Assembly: GCA_026874595.1 (NCBI GenBank) | Contig: CM049320.1 | Coordinates: 17,062,988-17,126,987 of the forward strand | Reading direction: 5' to 3' | DNA: 64,000 nucleotides | Origin: Sipunculus nudus | Lineage: Eukaryota; Annelida; Sipuncula; Golfingiida; Sipunculidae | Shown here: positions 13,621 to 25,659 of the stretch, piece by piece | How the letters are laid out: every line of letters starts with the position of its first letter | How positions within the stretch are numbered: position 1 is the first letter of the stretch | Made by a program: the position numbers and the translations under genes | Notes under the pieces: generated by a model | Told to the model about the DNA's origin: nothing | Seen by the model: only the letters and a program-made list of their open reading frames with translations | The model's database searches: none

Positions 13621-14880
13621 TATCCAAAACTAAAAAAAAAAACTCTATAGGTATATTAGCCGATATCGAATCATTTATCCATGACTACAAGCTACAAGGG
13701 ACAATTAAAAAGAAAAAGAAATATCGCAAAGTAGGAATGTGACATCCTTTTTTCTGGTATTTCCAATGTGATGCTCAGATTCAGAGAGCATATCGGCTTT
13801 CCACTCAATGCTATTGGGGGCTCTAGCTTGTACATGCACATAAATGTTTAAGAACACCTTGATAAATACTGATTTATGTTCAAAAGAATAAAACTAAAAG
13901 TGGTATGAAAACATTTTTATTACAGGAAATGTAATAGTTTATTACTTATACTGGTGACGTTGGCTGAAATATGTGTGTACTGTGCATGTGTGGCGCGGGG
14001 GGGGGGGGGGGGGGGGGGTTGAATGACCAAGAGGGAATATATATCACACCTTCTTTAATGGAAGGCATATTTTGAAAATTAAGACATTATCCTGAGAAAA
14101 TAAAAAAAATGTATTATTCAATGCTAAACTAGAATGGTATCCAGTACAATCAAAATTATCCAAATTGGTGATCCCCTTTATTCGCACTCAACCAGCGTTT
14201 AACGGTATTTGTCATGTGCACCTGTGACAGCAAGCCTTGTTCCATTAGTGTCGAAATCAGCTGATAAGCGGCAGCAGGTAACAGTATGCGAAAGGTTGTG
14301 GTCTTATCAGGAGAGCTCGACTGGATATATTGAGGGTGTGCAATGGCCGTGAGATTTGATTTGTTTATGATGGAGTGTCCGCATCGTGTGTTGTGAAAAA
14401 ATTAGTATTTTAATTATCTGAAACAGGGAATAATCTTGCTTCAATATTAACATTATAAAGGAAAACCTGGGGCTGCGGATAGAGGATTTTAACACCGTCA
14501 CGTTGATAAAACGGGAGTTCCACCCCCTGGCTCAGCTGAGTAAACAAGTTTACCAGGAATATCAGTAAACTTCATACATAACGCCAGAAAAGTATATAGG
14601 GAGAAAACGATGCGACATGTTATAACTGGTGCTTTTGTTCGGTATTAATTTAAGTGTGAAATTTCTATTTCCGAGGTTTTTCTAAAAATCCGCCCACGAA
14701 AAAAAAACTGTATGAAAATTAAAGGGGAGACCCTTGAATCCGCTACCAGTTATTTCGCCGTAAAACGTAAGTTCTGATTTTAATACATAAAACCTAATGT
14801 ATTGTATATTTTGTGCGTTTCATGGCTTAAAGAAACGGATGAATTATGTCATATTATCAGTTAAGTTATTCATAGGTAAA
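13621..14880. other. No gene seen; poly-G at 13997-14018
   Basis: AT-rich region with a 22-base G run and no conserved frame. Confidence 0.5.
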
Positions 14881-14884
14881 GTCT

Positions 14885-15147
14885 GCTGGGCTTTTACACC
14901 CGAGCCTAATGGCTCAGCAGGCCGGAGTTTATCCCGGCTTCGGTAGCGTGAAGCGACTTAGGAGTTAAACTCCTCCTGGATGGGACGCTAGTCCATCACA
15001 GGTTACCTTCTTAGTATTTACTGGTACCCATTTCTACGGCTGGGTTGGGACCTTGCCTAAGGGTCTTGGCACGGTGGGGGTCTGACCGGGATTCGAACTC
15101 ACGACCTCTCGATCATGACCCCGGCACCTTAACCATTACACCACCTT
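14885..15147 (-). mobile_element. tRNA-derived SINE (family C), well preserved
   Basis: On the minus strand the head begins GGTGGTGTAATGGTTAAGG (D-arm/A box) and has GTGAGTTCGAATCCCGG (perfect B box, plus-strand 15086-15102). A body follows with GGTACCAGTAAATACTAAG, CCTGTGATGGACTAGCG, TCCATCCAGGAGGAGTTT and CTGAGCCATTAGGC. Both RNA polymerase III promoter boxes look intact. The element is bordered by inverted copies of AGTTATTCATA. Confidence 0.82.
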
Positions 15148-16935
15148 TTTTATGAATAACTAGCTGATAAACCCGGTATACCGGGCTTATTACTGGGGTT
15201 GGGGAGATATATTAACTGAGATGTGGAATGTTGGCTCATTTTTTTATTCTGAAAGCTAACAGAAAATATAGGTTTTCAGTGGGAAACTGTCTCAATAAGA
15301 TATGTATAAATAATTTTTACATTTATTTTGTGGGACTGTCCTCGTGGCAAGAAATTCATACCCCGGTACGTTTACCTGGAAGACCTGGTCAGTGATGATG
15401 TTACATTGCGATTCGGAATGAGACGCGGGGGCATTCAGGTTTTTGGTGATATTTGACTGGATTCTATCGTTGGACGTATAAAGATTAGGTTGATGTGAGG
15501 ACACATGAAAAATGTATTAAATGTACGTTGCAAGGAAACTGTTCCTGAAGAAAGAAACAGAAATATGCATACATCGTAAGTAGCAGATGCGGACCAACAG
15601 GACTCCATGCAGAGGGTTCGTATCCCATTTTCAGCCACCGCAACCATTTTTTCATCGTATCAGACAAAATTTGAGGCCTGAAACCCCGGACACCACTCAA
15701 CCCTACCCCTGCCCACGTCTGTTCCTGAAATTGGGACCTTGAATTAGGTTTTGTCATTAATCCTCCTGGGTTGAACTCTCCATTTCATAAAGCCAGAAAC
15801 ATGTGTTTTTCTCTTTTACTGACCACGCACGTGGGTGAGAGCCTCGTTCAAATATAATGCCCGACAGGGTCAAATCCCTCACTGAAAGCAAGCGTTATTC
15901 ATATGAACAAAAGTAGTGTTGGAGGTTGAGTGACTGCAAAGGCAGTTCGGCTGTGCTCGGTCTTACCTCCGTGCAAGTCTGTAAAAAACGGAAAAATCAC
16001 TCAAAATTATATGTACATTAAAAATTATTTATTCTCATATCGCCTATGTCACTGCGGGGATAATAACCTTTAAACTAATGTATGGCACAGTATTGTACAC
16101 AACGCGGTTTTAGAGAACATTGCGAACAAACGTGAACCGAATTCCTTTTATAAGTATTAGATAAGTTATTCATAAAAAAAACTGTAATTCAGTGATATAA
16201 TTACTTTTGAGAAACTTTGCAACACTGCAACACAATTATTGATCACTCATATTAATTAAGAGCCATTTTTGGGGGATAATGGCACTTTTTTAAATCGAAA
16301 AATATGGGGGCTATGAAATAACTTATGATAATATGGTATGTCTCCCTGTTTGAAAAAGAGGCCAAACGCCCCCCCCCCCCCTCCCTCCAAATTGACCCCT
16401 TGTGTAAATAAAATGACATATAAAACTAAGATTAGTAACATAAATGACACACAGATGGCGCTATTCTTAACCATGCAAAGCTTACGTATTTTTAATTTTG
16501 TTTGTCTCAAATCGTCAGATTGCGGATTTTCTCATGAGTGAGAATTAAAAGACCTCTTTTGAGGAATCATATCCAATGATTAGTAATGGAAAGGGGGCCA
16601 ACAAAGGTCAAGATAAACGCTAAGGTTAATCACTCAAAATAAAATTGATTTTTAAAACATTTACTTTTGGCATTCTTCCTCCAGAGAAGAAAGAAATATT
16701 CTGGAAGATTGTAGGACTGATTGTTCACTTTTGATCCACTCTGTACGTTGTGTGACATTTGAATATAATCGTTTAATTTGTGGTATTTGTGTGAAAATAT
16801 ATGTTAATGGAATCAGTGAAAATTGACAAACTTACTTCTACACTTTTTTCATTCTCCGCCATGCTTTTTTTGTCTTTTTTTATGTTAGCAAACTCATGCT
16901 TGAGGTGCACTTCGGTGCGGTAAGATTCGCAATGT
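15148..16935. other. No gene seen
   Basis: Contains a near-palindrome AACCCGGTATACCGGG at about 15170, a poly-C tract at 16370-16382 and no conserved frame. AGTTATTCATAAAAAA recurs at 16163. Confidence 0.5.
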
Positions 16936-18180
16936 AACCCTTATAGGCCATCGTACAATAGCTTTCTCACGCAAGTTTCTAATCAAGAGTCTTAATTTCG
17001 GTCACACCTGAAAATTTGAAGGAGAAGAAATTAACAGAGAGAACTCTTATAAAATTGCTACCGGGATTATATAACTGATCAACTAGAAAAAAAAAATAGT
17101 TTAATCATAATTTTGTTGGCCAGTGTTCCGTTTAAACGTGCGCCTCATCAGTTTGGATTTATAGGCCAACATATTTATTCAAGGTATGATGTATCAAATA
17201 CAGTTTAGATATTTTTTAACACATCAAAATATTCTAAACAGAAGAAGGAAGAAAGGGAACCGTGTCTCTCATCTTTTAACGGAATCTGTTTTTTATTCAA
17301 TTGTTATGCTATCTGATATTTATTGAGAAACAAACACACACAATGCAACCCATATGGGCCATCGTATAGGAACCCAGGCGCCTTTTGATGCAGGTGTCTC
17401 GTACAAAATTAAGTGATGGCTTTTCTGAAGGAAAGTCGGGGTTGCTTCAATAGGATGTTCACAAGGGAAAGCTAAAAAACCAATATCATAAGAACCGTCT
17501 ATAGGCCATTATATAGAAGCCGACCAAGCGCCAATGTCGCTTTAATACGTACCCCTACAGAGAGTAAGTACTAGTATATGTAATTAAAACTGATTAAACT
17601 AGCAACGGACAGGGAATTGGTTCATGAGATTCAATAAAAAGAAACAGAAAAAATACCCAGAAAAGTAGTCCGGGACCACATACAGACCTCCGCCAGGCTT
17701 GCGTTTACCATCTCCATGGCGGCATCAAAGTGACTTCTAAGTGATAGAACGAATATGATCCTTAATACCAGTGGATGCCTCTTGGCCCGGAGGGAGGCGT
17801 TACCCTTTCCGATCTGATGATGATATTAATCATTAAAAAAAAATTATATTGTGAACACAATGGTTTCCGTTTTTCTTAGATGTTACTCTAACCCTCTGAA
17901 AATTTCCCTAAATCCCTTCAAAACTTGTTGAACAAAGCTGTTATAACACAAACCAACCATGCAGCCAAATAACTAACTATATAATTTACGAAGGCAATAA
18001 AAAATTATATACCTCCCCAAGAGTCCGTATAGGCCATCGTTTACACAGGTCGGTCTTGCATGGTTGAATCCTGTCTGTCATTTACACACCTTGATAGAAA
18101 CAGAAATTTGGACTTCATACCCCCGCAGCGGAGGTTGCTTCAATAAGCTCTCCATTTTGGCGATTTCGAAAATAACAATA
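16936..18180. repeat. Scattered degenerate 'ATAGGCCATCGTA' units
   Basis: The core TATAGGCCATCGTA or close variants occur at about 16942, 17352, 17510 and 18028, each preceded by ACCC- or CC-containing sequence and followed by a CGCC/CACGC stretch. They look like diverged members of the regular array at 18181-18560. Confidence 0.55.
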
Positions 18181-18562
18181 AAATAATTAAACCCATATAG
18201 GCCATCGTAGAGAAGCGAGCCCTAATTGATCCGTGTGTCATAACACACCTGCGCCGACATAGGCGAAAATTACAACAAAAATTATTTAACCCACATAGGC
18301 CATCGTAGAGAAGCGAGCTCTAATCGATTCGTGCGTCATTACACACCTGCGCCGGCATAGGCGAAAATTACTACAAAAATAATTAAACCCATATAGGCCA
18401 TCGTAGAGAAGCGAGCTCTAATCGATTCGTGCGTCATTACACACCTGCGGCGGCATAGGCGAAAATTACTACAAAAATAATTAAACCCATATAGGCCATC
18501 GTAGAGAGGCGAGCTCTAATCAATCCGTGTGTCATAACACACCTGCGCCGGCATAGGACACA
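18181..18562. repeat. 99-bp tandem array, four units
   Basis: Four units of about 99 bp beginning AAATAATTAAACCCATATAG at 18181, then near 18281, 18379 and 18478. Each contains GGCCATCGTAGAGA, GCGAGCTCTAAT, a TGTGTCATAACACA-like palindrome, and CACCTGCGCCGGCATAGG. The middle units differ at only a few positions, so the expansion is recent. The last unit abuts the GC-rich stretch leading to the candidate first exon at 18789. Confidence 0.92.
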
Positions 18563-18788
18563 TAACATGAAGTACACACGATCACTGAGGCCCTACAGGG
18601 GAGATGTGACAGGCAGGTCGAGAACTAGAACGCCGCGACATAGGTAAACACCACACTCAACCAGCATACAGCCAGGGACACAACAACACGGCCAAATAAA
18701 ACACTGCACGCGGTTGTGAATTTAGTACCGGACTTGTACTGGTTGTAACCACGCGCACGTGTGCTGTGCATACCAGTGTACAGGCAAT
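18563..18788 (+). promoter_or_regulatory. Possible promoter/5' UTR of the MGTVSSKR exon
   Basis: GC- and CpG-richer than the flanks (for example ACTAGAACGCCGCGACATAGG and CCACGCGCACGTG). No TATA box is placed clearly; AAATAAAACACTGCACGCGG occurs about 95 bp before the ATG. Assigned by position only. Confidence 0.25.
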
Positions 18789-18813
18789 ATGGGTACTGTC
18801 AGCAGCAAGAGAG
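18789..18813 (+). CDS. Candidate first coding exon, MGTVSSKR + phase-1 donor
   Basis: ATG in good context (A at -3, G at +4) opens MGTVSSKR and runs into G|GTGAGT, a strong donor at 18814. MGxxxSK is a typical N-myristoylation signal. An in-frame TAG at 18723 makes this the first possible Met. The GC content rises just upstream (18570-18780) compared with the flanks, as around a promoter. The exon ends in phase 1, which is the phase the acceptor at 46964 needs to read into the ASB-like frame. That would require a 28-kb intron, and the gene it really belongs to is not proven. It could also be the start of a gene whose other exons I could not find. Confidence 0.4.
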
Positions 18814-18819
18814 GTGAGT

Positions 18820-19358
18820 AGAAAATATTTCAATCAACTTCATTTTACGACAATGATTTGTGTTCGCTGTGCTATAAATGCTGTATTGAGGTTATGTATA
18901 CAAGGCTGTCAATGGACCTGTTCTAATTTCAATACCAGCTACTTTTGTGTGTGCATAGCTCATACTGTTTTACATAAACGCTATTGGGTTGTTTGTTTTA
19001 TTTCAAGACTCCGCGGGAATATATTAATAATTCAGCACATGGCATTGACTTTTGTGTAATATTGCAGTTAATATTTTAACCCCTCGCTGGAGGTCACGAG
19101 TGAACTAGGATTAATGAATGGTTGACCTTTGACATATCCCTTTACGCTTATTATTGGTCAGTGTCTTGACCTCGCACTATGATAAACGCTGGATCTTGAT
19201 AAGATTGTAGTTGTACAAATGTGTCAAGTTTAAGGTCAACGAGGACAAAGTATGAAGCCTGATTAAACCAGTTTAAACATTGCACAATACAATAGAAGCT
19301 CTCATGAACATGCCAACAGGTAGGCCTATAAGCCAACAAAATTAAACGACACAACTTG
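18820..19358. other. No gene seen
   Basis: Downstream of the candidate donor. If that donor is real this is intron. No conserved frame. Confidence 0.45.

Positions 19359-19428
<70 letters not shown>
19359..19428. repeat. (CA)n(TA)n microsatellite
   Basis: A short CA run continues into about 57 bp of TA. Confidence 0.95.
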
Positions 19429-19430
<2 letters not shown>

Positions 19431-19647
19431 CATAGGCGTTTGAACATCTTTTAAGTGTTGGGGGGGGGGGAGGATAAAACATAATCTGAAGGGCCATGGT
19501 TCTCCGGAGGGTTGGAGGGTATGAGAGGGGGTAGTGCGGAAACTTACATTTGTTAGTATATTTCAATTTAAAGTAATGATGGATTAATTGACAGATAGAT
19601 GACAGATTCTGTCTTCGAAACCAAAGATCATATATCTGGCATTGCTT

Positions 19648-21356
19648 TTTAGCTGAGCTTACTATAAATCAGCTAAGCTCAAGTCATGGTCCTTTTCCCG
19701 TCGTCCGTCCGTCCGTTAACAGGACACGTTTTTAAACCGTATACGTACGAATCCGAAATTCGGCATACAGTTGCATGTCACCAAAATCTCCTACCATGCC
19801 ATATTTTTACTCACTTAATATTAGAATCGTTGAAGCTATAGAGGCATCAGAATTGTTGAAGCTATAGAAACTTTTTAGCTCAGCTGACTGTGAGTCAACA
19901 GAGATATATCGTGATCGGTCAGAGTCCATTCTTCGCCCGTCTGTCTGTCTGTCTGTCTGTCCGTCGGTCTGTTAAACTCACACGTTTGACACAATTTAAT
20001 CTAGAAACCTGTAACTGAATATCACGGGAGGTCCATGTAAAATCTCCTTTGAAAGCTGAAATTAGGTCACAATGACCTATATCCTTCGAACAATGGGGCT
20101 GGTAAGTACCCCCCGGAACAATTGAAAATTTAATACAAAACCTCCAGTATCTTGACAATTATTGCATGTATTGCTCTGTATTTTGGCTTGAATGTTGACT
20201 AGTGTTGTCAGTTCTCGAAAATTCGTGTCACCTATTGCATTTTAATTTTTTACGGATTTCCCTCTGTTTTTGAGACTGTCAAATGACAGCAATTGAATCC
20301 GTTTCTCAATTCAGATTCATCTAATGTCATGAAACCTCACGTGTATATGTTTAAAACTGATTTCTTCAGTTCCTGAATACTGATGGCGCAAAGTGTATTT
20401 TTTTTTACGATTTTTCCCCTTTTTATAATTCCAAAATAAATTAAATTTATCAAAATTCAGTGCAACAGTGGTTTCATTTTGTTGAATTGGATAAGATTGT
20501 GTGTTAGTAGGGCCACGCTTGAGTAAGCAGGTGCCTTATATTAATCGCCCTTTTTGTGTGTCTGTCTGTCCGTCAGTTCGTCTCTGTACGTTGGTCATTT
20601 TGTTTTCTAGTGATCACTCCTGTTTTGATTAACGTACGGATTTCAAACTTGACCTATATATGGCCCACCTCTATCGTAATAACTCTATGCAATTCGGGTC
20701 ATGAGGTCAAAGGTCAAGGTCAACCAACCCACTTTTTTTTAGAAAGAATGTGGATACATTTTAAGAAAACTTTTCATCTCAAACTTTCCATCTTGCACAT
20801 ATAGCTGACCTGCCAATAGGGGGAAGATTCTGATTGATATTGGGGTCACAAGGTAAAGGCCAAGGTCACAGGGGCCATCTGTCTGCATACTTGTTTCTAG
20901 ATGATAACTCGAGTTTGGAATAACATATTTGTTTCAAACTTGACTTATATATTACCCACCAATAATGTAAGGCCCTATTGATTTGGGGGTCATATGTCAA
21001 AGTCATAGGACCAATTTACATAAAAATATGGTGGATGTATTTTAAGCCAAATTTTTCATCCCAAACCTTCCATCTAACACATATCTATATAGGTGGCCTC
21101 CAATAAGAAGATGAACCTGATTGATTTGGGGGTAACTAGGAGTCATGAGGTCAAAGGTCAAGGTCACAGGGCCGAAGGCAGAAGGCTTTATGCATTATGT
21201 AAAATTACAGTCTGAATCAGGATGTTGGTTTGATCACATCGTAATCAGGGTTTAGACTGTTCAAAATTTCAGAATGGGAATTGGTATGGACATTATAAAA
21301 ATAATTTATAATCAATTTCAGCTGAGAGCCGTGACCCACAGGTCCCTTGTTTAAAA
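19648..21356 (+). mobile_element. GTCCGTC-type dispersed element(s), non-coding
   Basis: Two starts of the same kind, TTTTTAGCTGAGCTTACT at about 19648 and TTTTTAGCTCAGCTGACTGT at 19871, are each followed by GTCCGTC/CTGTCTGT repeats and GTTAAC. The body has repeated GAGGTCAAAGGTCAAGGTCA blocks (about 20702, 20853, 21146) and ends CAGCTGAGAGCCGTGACCCA...CTTGTTTA at about 21353. The start and end words match those of 40333-42352. No transposase frame. I recall such blocks as abundant in bivalve genomes, with class unresolved. Confidence 0.6.
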
Positions 21357-21489
21357 TGAAACAGTTACTAGTATAATAGGCCAACAAATAATGAGGGGGG
21401 GGGTCAAACTATATCCAATGAAACCTCTTTAATGTGACTGAGCCATCATTGGGGTCAAGACTTGAACATACTATAACAGGCATATCTGG

Positions 21490-21620
21490 GATCAATTCTG
21501 AATTGATTTGGAATTAGAATTGAAGGGACAGTTTATTGAATTTAATGAATTGGAATTGAATTGAATTGAATAAAAATGAAAATAAAATGAATTGGAATTG
21601 AATTGGAATTGAGGTTTACA
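21490..21620. repeat. (GAATT/GGAATTGAATT)n
   Basis: AT-rich pentamer/decamer array of GAATTGAATTGGAATTGAAT type. A second smaller patch is at 22330-22480. Confidence 0.75.
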
Positions 21621-22560
21621 GGCTCCATTGAATTGATGTGATTAGATGAACACTAGTTCAACGTCTCGTGTTTTCCGAAGTATCGCTCATAGGAAGTTGC
21701 TCAAGGTCACTTAGAAGATCATCCATGCAGTATTTGGTTAAAGTCAAACTCAAATCCCTCTAATGATAAAAGCTGTTACTGAATTGTTTGTATCAGCGAG
21801 AGAGTATACAAAATAACAGGTATAAAATTTAGCTGTAATAGTAATTATTGAAGAAGGCAACAGATAAAAGTAATATGCATTTCTTCCTGTTACTTCCCAT
21901 TCCCTGCTTTGCCATAAAGTATGTGATCGGATAATACTGAACTTGCTAGTTCTGGTCCACTGACTTTCTAGTATATGCCTAGTTATATGTTTTAGCAAAC
22001 AGTGTGCCTGCTGGCCTTGGGTGCTTGGACCAGCTGTTATCTATGCGGTGACCAGTGGATCTAATTGGTCACTGTTCTAGCCAGAACAAGCAACAATCAT
22101 GAGATAACGAAGTACATCCAATAGACTGCTGGTCTTTGATGACTAAATCATTAAAATGACATGCTACCTGAATGCTCATTCAAGCACAATGTTTGTTGAC
22201 CTTGCTATTGTGAGGGGATATAACAGTGGTCAGATCCCCAAATCTGAACAGAGCTAATTTGTGTACATGTGCAAAAATATTAGAACACCTGTGATAACAC
22301 TCGTTACATACCAGTGAAATATGTTCAAATGAACTTTTTGAATCGCGAATTGAATTTGAATTAAATCAAAATTATTTTAATTGAAGTGGAATTGATAGTT
22401 TTCTCCAGCACAATGAACTGAACTGGAACTGAAGTTTCATAAAAGTCCTTGAATTGGAATTGAACATTTTGAATTGAACTCTTGTCTGATAACAGAGGCA
22501 CCTCAAAGCGGAGCATTCCTTTGCACGGTACGTAATTTTACTGTGTGTATTACACAATGT
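21621..22560. other. No gene seen
   Basis: AT-rich; includes the second GAATTGAATT patch (22330-22480). No conserved frame. Confidence 0.45.
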
Positions 22561-22569
22561 GAAAATGAG

Positions 22570-23000
22570 GAGGGCAACTCTGTGACCTAAACCTAGGTCT
22601 CAATAGGGTTCTTCATCTGTCGATGGATGAGCCATATGTGAAAGATGGAGGGGTTTGGTGAAACAGTTTGGCTTTAAAACATGAAAAAAATTTCCTGTTG
22701 CTTTGACCTTTAACCCGTGAATTAAAAATCGACAGGGTTCTTCATCAGTGAATGGTGAGCCATACGTGCAAAACTAAAGGGTTAAGTCAAACGGTTAGGC
22801 TTAAAGTGTTCCCAATTATTTACAAAAGTTTGGTCCCGTCGCCTTTGCCTTTGACCCCGTGACCACAAAATCAATAGGATTCTTCAGCTGTTAGTAGGTG
22901 AGCAATATGGGTCCACAAGCTTGTTCAAGAAGTAGGTCCCTTGACCTTTGATCCTGTGATCTCAAAATCGACACGTTTCTTTACCTGTTAGTGGGTGAGC
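22570..23000. repeat. ~130-bp imperfect tandem repeat
   Basis: Four units recur: 'TCAATAGGGTTCTTCATCTG' (about 22600), 'TCGACAGGGTTCTTCATCAG' (22729), 'TCAATAGGATTCTTCAGCTG' (22870) and 'TCGACACGTTTCTTTACCTG' (22969). Each is followed by a GGTGAGCCATATG-like block, and usually preceded by TTGACCTTTGACCCTGTGA. Confidence 0.75.
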
Positions 23001-23007
23001 CATGTGT

Positions 23008-23137
23008 ATAAGAGCCTCGGCGCTAAGTCAGCGCACAGGACACTGAATAGAGTCCGAATATCAGCCAAAGAACCGTGAGATTTTAACGGTTGCACCAAAC
23101 CCAAGCCATGGAAACATGACTCCCTGGCCTTTTTAGC
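23008..23137 (+). mobile_element. SINE-like family D, copy 1
   Basis: Matches 54293-54425: GCCTCGGCG, AGTCAGCGCACAGGACAC, GAGTCCGAATATCAGCC, AACCGTGAGATTTTAACGGT, CCATGGAAACATGACTCC. The first 60 bp resemble a tRNA D-arm and T-arm order with a decayed B box. Its complement makes a spurious 74-codon frame. Confidence 0.6.
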
Positions 23138-24300
23138 GAACCTGTGAGCTAATGCGATGGTGTGCGTCGTCCGTCCTCTGTACGTTAACCCATACTTTCT
23201 CGAAAACGACAAGAGCTAGCCTCACGAAATGTTTGCCAAAAACTAGCCATTTGAAAAACTCTATCGGATTTTGCTTATTTTTTGGCTAACTGCATTTTGT
23301 TAGATTTTATAGAGAAAAAGCTAAAAAAAACCTCCTCCGAAACGGTCAATCCAAATTGTTCAATATTTCACAGAAATAATCTCTTATACCTTCTCTCTCA
23401 AGAACTTAGTCATCTGTCCAGAAAAAGCATACTTAAATGACAGTCTCAGAAAAGGCCGGTGTTATCATCACCAGGTTTTATGCCAGTGTTGGTCACATGA
23501 GTCATATATGAAATCAGGTATTGGTGGCGCCACCTGCATTGACCTTTTTTGTATGGGGGTCATCGGTCATCTGTACATTAACCCATAATTTCTCAGGAAT
23601 AGCAGGAGCTAACATCCCCAGATTTTATGCAATAATCTGTCTTTTTTTCTATCTGCATTCACTTAGAGTTCATAGGGAAAAAGCTGAAAAACCTTTAAGA
23701 GTCTTCTTCTTGTAAACGGTCCAGCCAGATTGTTCAATATTTTACAGAATAGTTCCAGAGGCGAGCCCTCTAAAGTTTGTTAAAATAGTTTACATTTGAT
23801 GAATTTTGGTGGAGTTACGTGAATTTGAACTTAGTCATTTGGCCAAGTAAGCACGCTGACATAGCAGTTTCAGAAATTACTGGAACTAGCATCACCAAGT
23901 ATTGTGCAAATGCTGGTCACATGACTCATATTCGAAATTGCAGATTTTGTGGCGCCACCTACAATGACCTGTTTTTTTTATGGACAAAAACCTCATAATT
24001 TTAGCCTCTTTCAGCTTAAAAATGTTTATGAAGAAACTGTCAAGTTGAATCACCTTATTTTTACAAGAATTATCCAAGAACATGGTTCTTTAAATCATAT
24101 TAGAATTAATTGAGTTTATTGAGTCGTGAAAAGCTTAATTTGGTCTATTGGCCATTACTAAGTCTATTTCAAACTGAGGACTGCAATTGTGTTCTTCTAC
24201 AAAATTGTTCCTTCAATAAACTTCTGTAACATTGCACAAAAAATTATTCACAAAAATTTGTCACAGTTCACTCGGGGCAACTGCCTTTCTCACCTAAGCC
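23138..24300 (+). repeat. GTCCGTC-type element with CGCCACC units
   Basis: Begins CTTTTTAGCGAACCTGTGAG, then TGCGTCGTCCGTCCTCTGTA and CGTTAACCC. Later blocks repeat: 'CCTGCATTGACCTTTTTTGT' at 23532 and 'CCTACAATGACCTGTTTTTT' at 23958, each preceded by GTGGCGCCA, as well as two TCCGATT/GGTCCAGCCAGATTGTTCAA blocks. Non-coding. Confidence 0.6.
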
Positions 24301-24394
24301 TGGTCAGCACAGTACATCTGACTCAAGGTAAGTTTTATGTATTGGCCTGATATTTTGACCTGTCTATGCGTCTCTGATGGCTTTCTCTTTCATA

Positions 24395-24690
24395 AGACAG
24401 GTGTTGCCACCTACAATGACTTTTGCACATTGTATGTGCCTGCTTATTTCTACAGATGAATTTGATATATCAGCCTGAAATTGGTCATATTTATACATAT
24501 CGGATAGCTTTGTTGTATATAAGACTGGTGATGCCACCTACAATAATTTTTGCACAGTGTATGTCCCTCCTTATTTCTCAGGAGGGGTTTGATATATCAG
24601 TCTGAAATTGGGCATATGTATATATCTCTGATAGCTTCATTGTATACAAGACCGGTGGTGCCAGCTACGTATACTTGAAATTTTAAAAGT
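24395..24690 (+). repeat. ~150-bp tandem units ending GGTGnTGCCACCTACAAT
   Basis: Units at about 24405, 24534 and 24652 share 'TTTGATATATCAG(C/T)CTGAAATTG', 'ATAGCTTCATTGTATACAAG' and a 'GGTG-TGCCA-CTAC' end. They continue the array of the preceding element. Confidence 0.75.
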
Positions 24691-25656
24691 TACAGTAAAC
24701 CTCTTGATAAACCGTATGACAAGCTGCTACCTCAAATCTATGACTGCTGTGTACGCTTTTAGTGTTGTTAATTCACATAGTGTATGCTGTGTATGTCTGT
24801 TTTACGGGGCCTTTTATAGATGAGACGCCATGGTATAAAAGAGTTTGCATAGGGATTGTTTAGTCAGCTTATCACTTATATCAGGCGAGTAAACATGATA
24901 TCCGGGATATCTCAGGAGGGGTTTGATATATCAGTCTGAAATCGGGCATATGTATATATCTCTGATGGCTTCATTGTATACAAGACCGGTGGTGCCAGCT
25001 ACAATCATTTTTGTGTTGTGTGCACCCATGCCAGAGTTGTAGCAGTGATATTTGTGTAATTGTTTCTTATTCAAAATGTTTAGTTCTTGCATTGTTCATA
25101 TACATGTTACACGTATACTTGAAAATTAATGGTCCAGCATTGAGGCATTATAGCTGGTGTTTATATCATTGAACAGGTTCGCATTAGGCCTGTAGGCCTT
25201 GTTTAAAATAAATTGAATGGGCCTAGAAAGTAATGCCATAGTGAAGAAGCAGCTGTTCATTTATATCCATTATAAATTACTTTGGATAATTAAATTATCC
25301 ATTTGCTAGGGAATAAAACAAGTATAAGAAAAATGAAAATTGATTACGAAAAGAAATAGATGAAATGAGAGATGTAAGAGCTCAACGGGGGGGGGGGGGG
25401 GGATATTCCACTGACAGAGGTATATTATCCCAAGGAGTTTACAGTAAACTTCTTGATAAACCGTATGACAAGCTGCTACCTCAAATATATGACTGCTGTG
25501 TACGCTTTTAGTGTTGTTAATTCACATAGTGTATGCTGTGTATGTCTGTTTCACGGGGCCTTTTATAGATGAGACGCCATGGTATAAAAGAGTTTGCATA
25601 GGGATTGTTTAGTCAGCTTATCACTTATATCAGGCGAGTAAATATGATATCCGGGA
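24578..25656 (+). repeat. Segmental tandem duplication (two unequal copies)
   Basis: Block B (CTCAGGAGGGGTTTGATATA...GGTGGTGCCAGCTAC) occurs at 24579-24667 and 24911-25001. Block A (TACAGTAAAC...GATATCCGGGAT, ~216 bp) occurs at 24691-24906 and 25440-25655 with only a few differences. The order B-A-B-A with 440 bp extra in the second copy fits a tandem duplication followed by deletion in the first copy. Block A contains a TATA-like GGTATAAAAGAG. Confidence 0.85.
25387..25402. repeat. Poly-G tract (16 G)
   Basis: Uninterrupted G run; the preceding sequence AAATGAGAGATG...AGCTCAAC is shared with 54610-54637, which also precedes a G run, so this tract is part of a dispersed repeat. Confidence 0.9.
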
Positions 25657-25659
25657 TAC

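Noticed and set aside
15080-15147. Functional tRNA gene on the minus strand
   Set aside because: Perfect B box, but the unit continues into a long SINE body and no acceptor-stem pairing is evident.
19342-19566. Frames containing IYIYIY runs (here and at 26041, 28278, 32446, 45009)
   Set aside because: Translations of (TA)n microsatellites, not proteins.
24691-25655. Terminal-repeat retrotransposon in miniature (two block-A copies as LTRs)
   Set aside because: Similarity extends into the preceding block B in both copies, so tandem duplication explains it better; no primer-binding site or target duplication seen.
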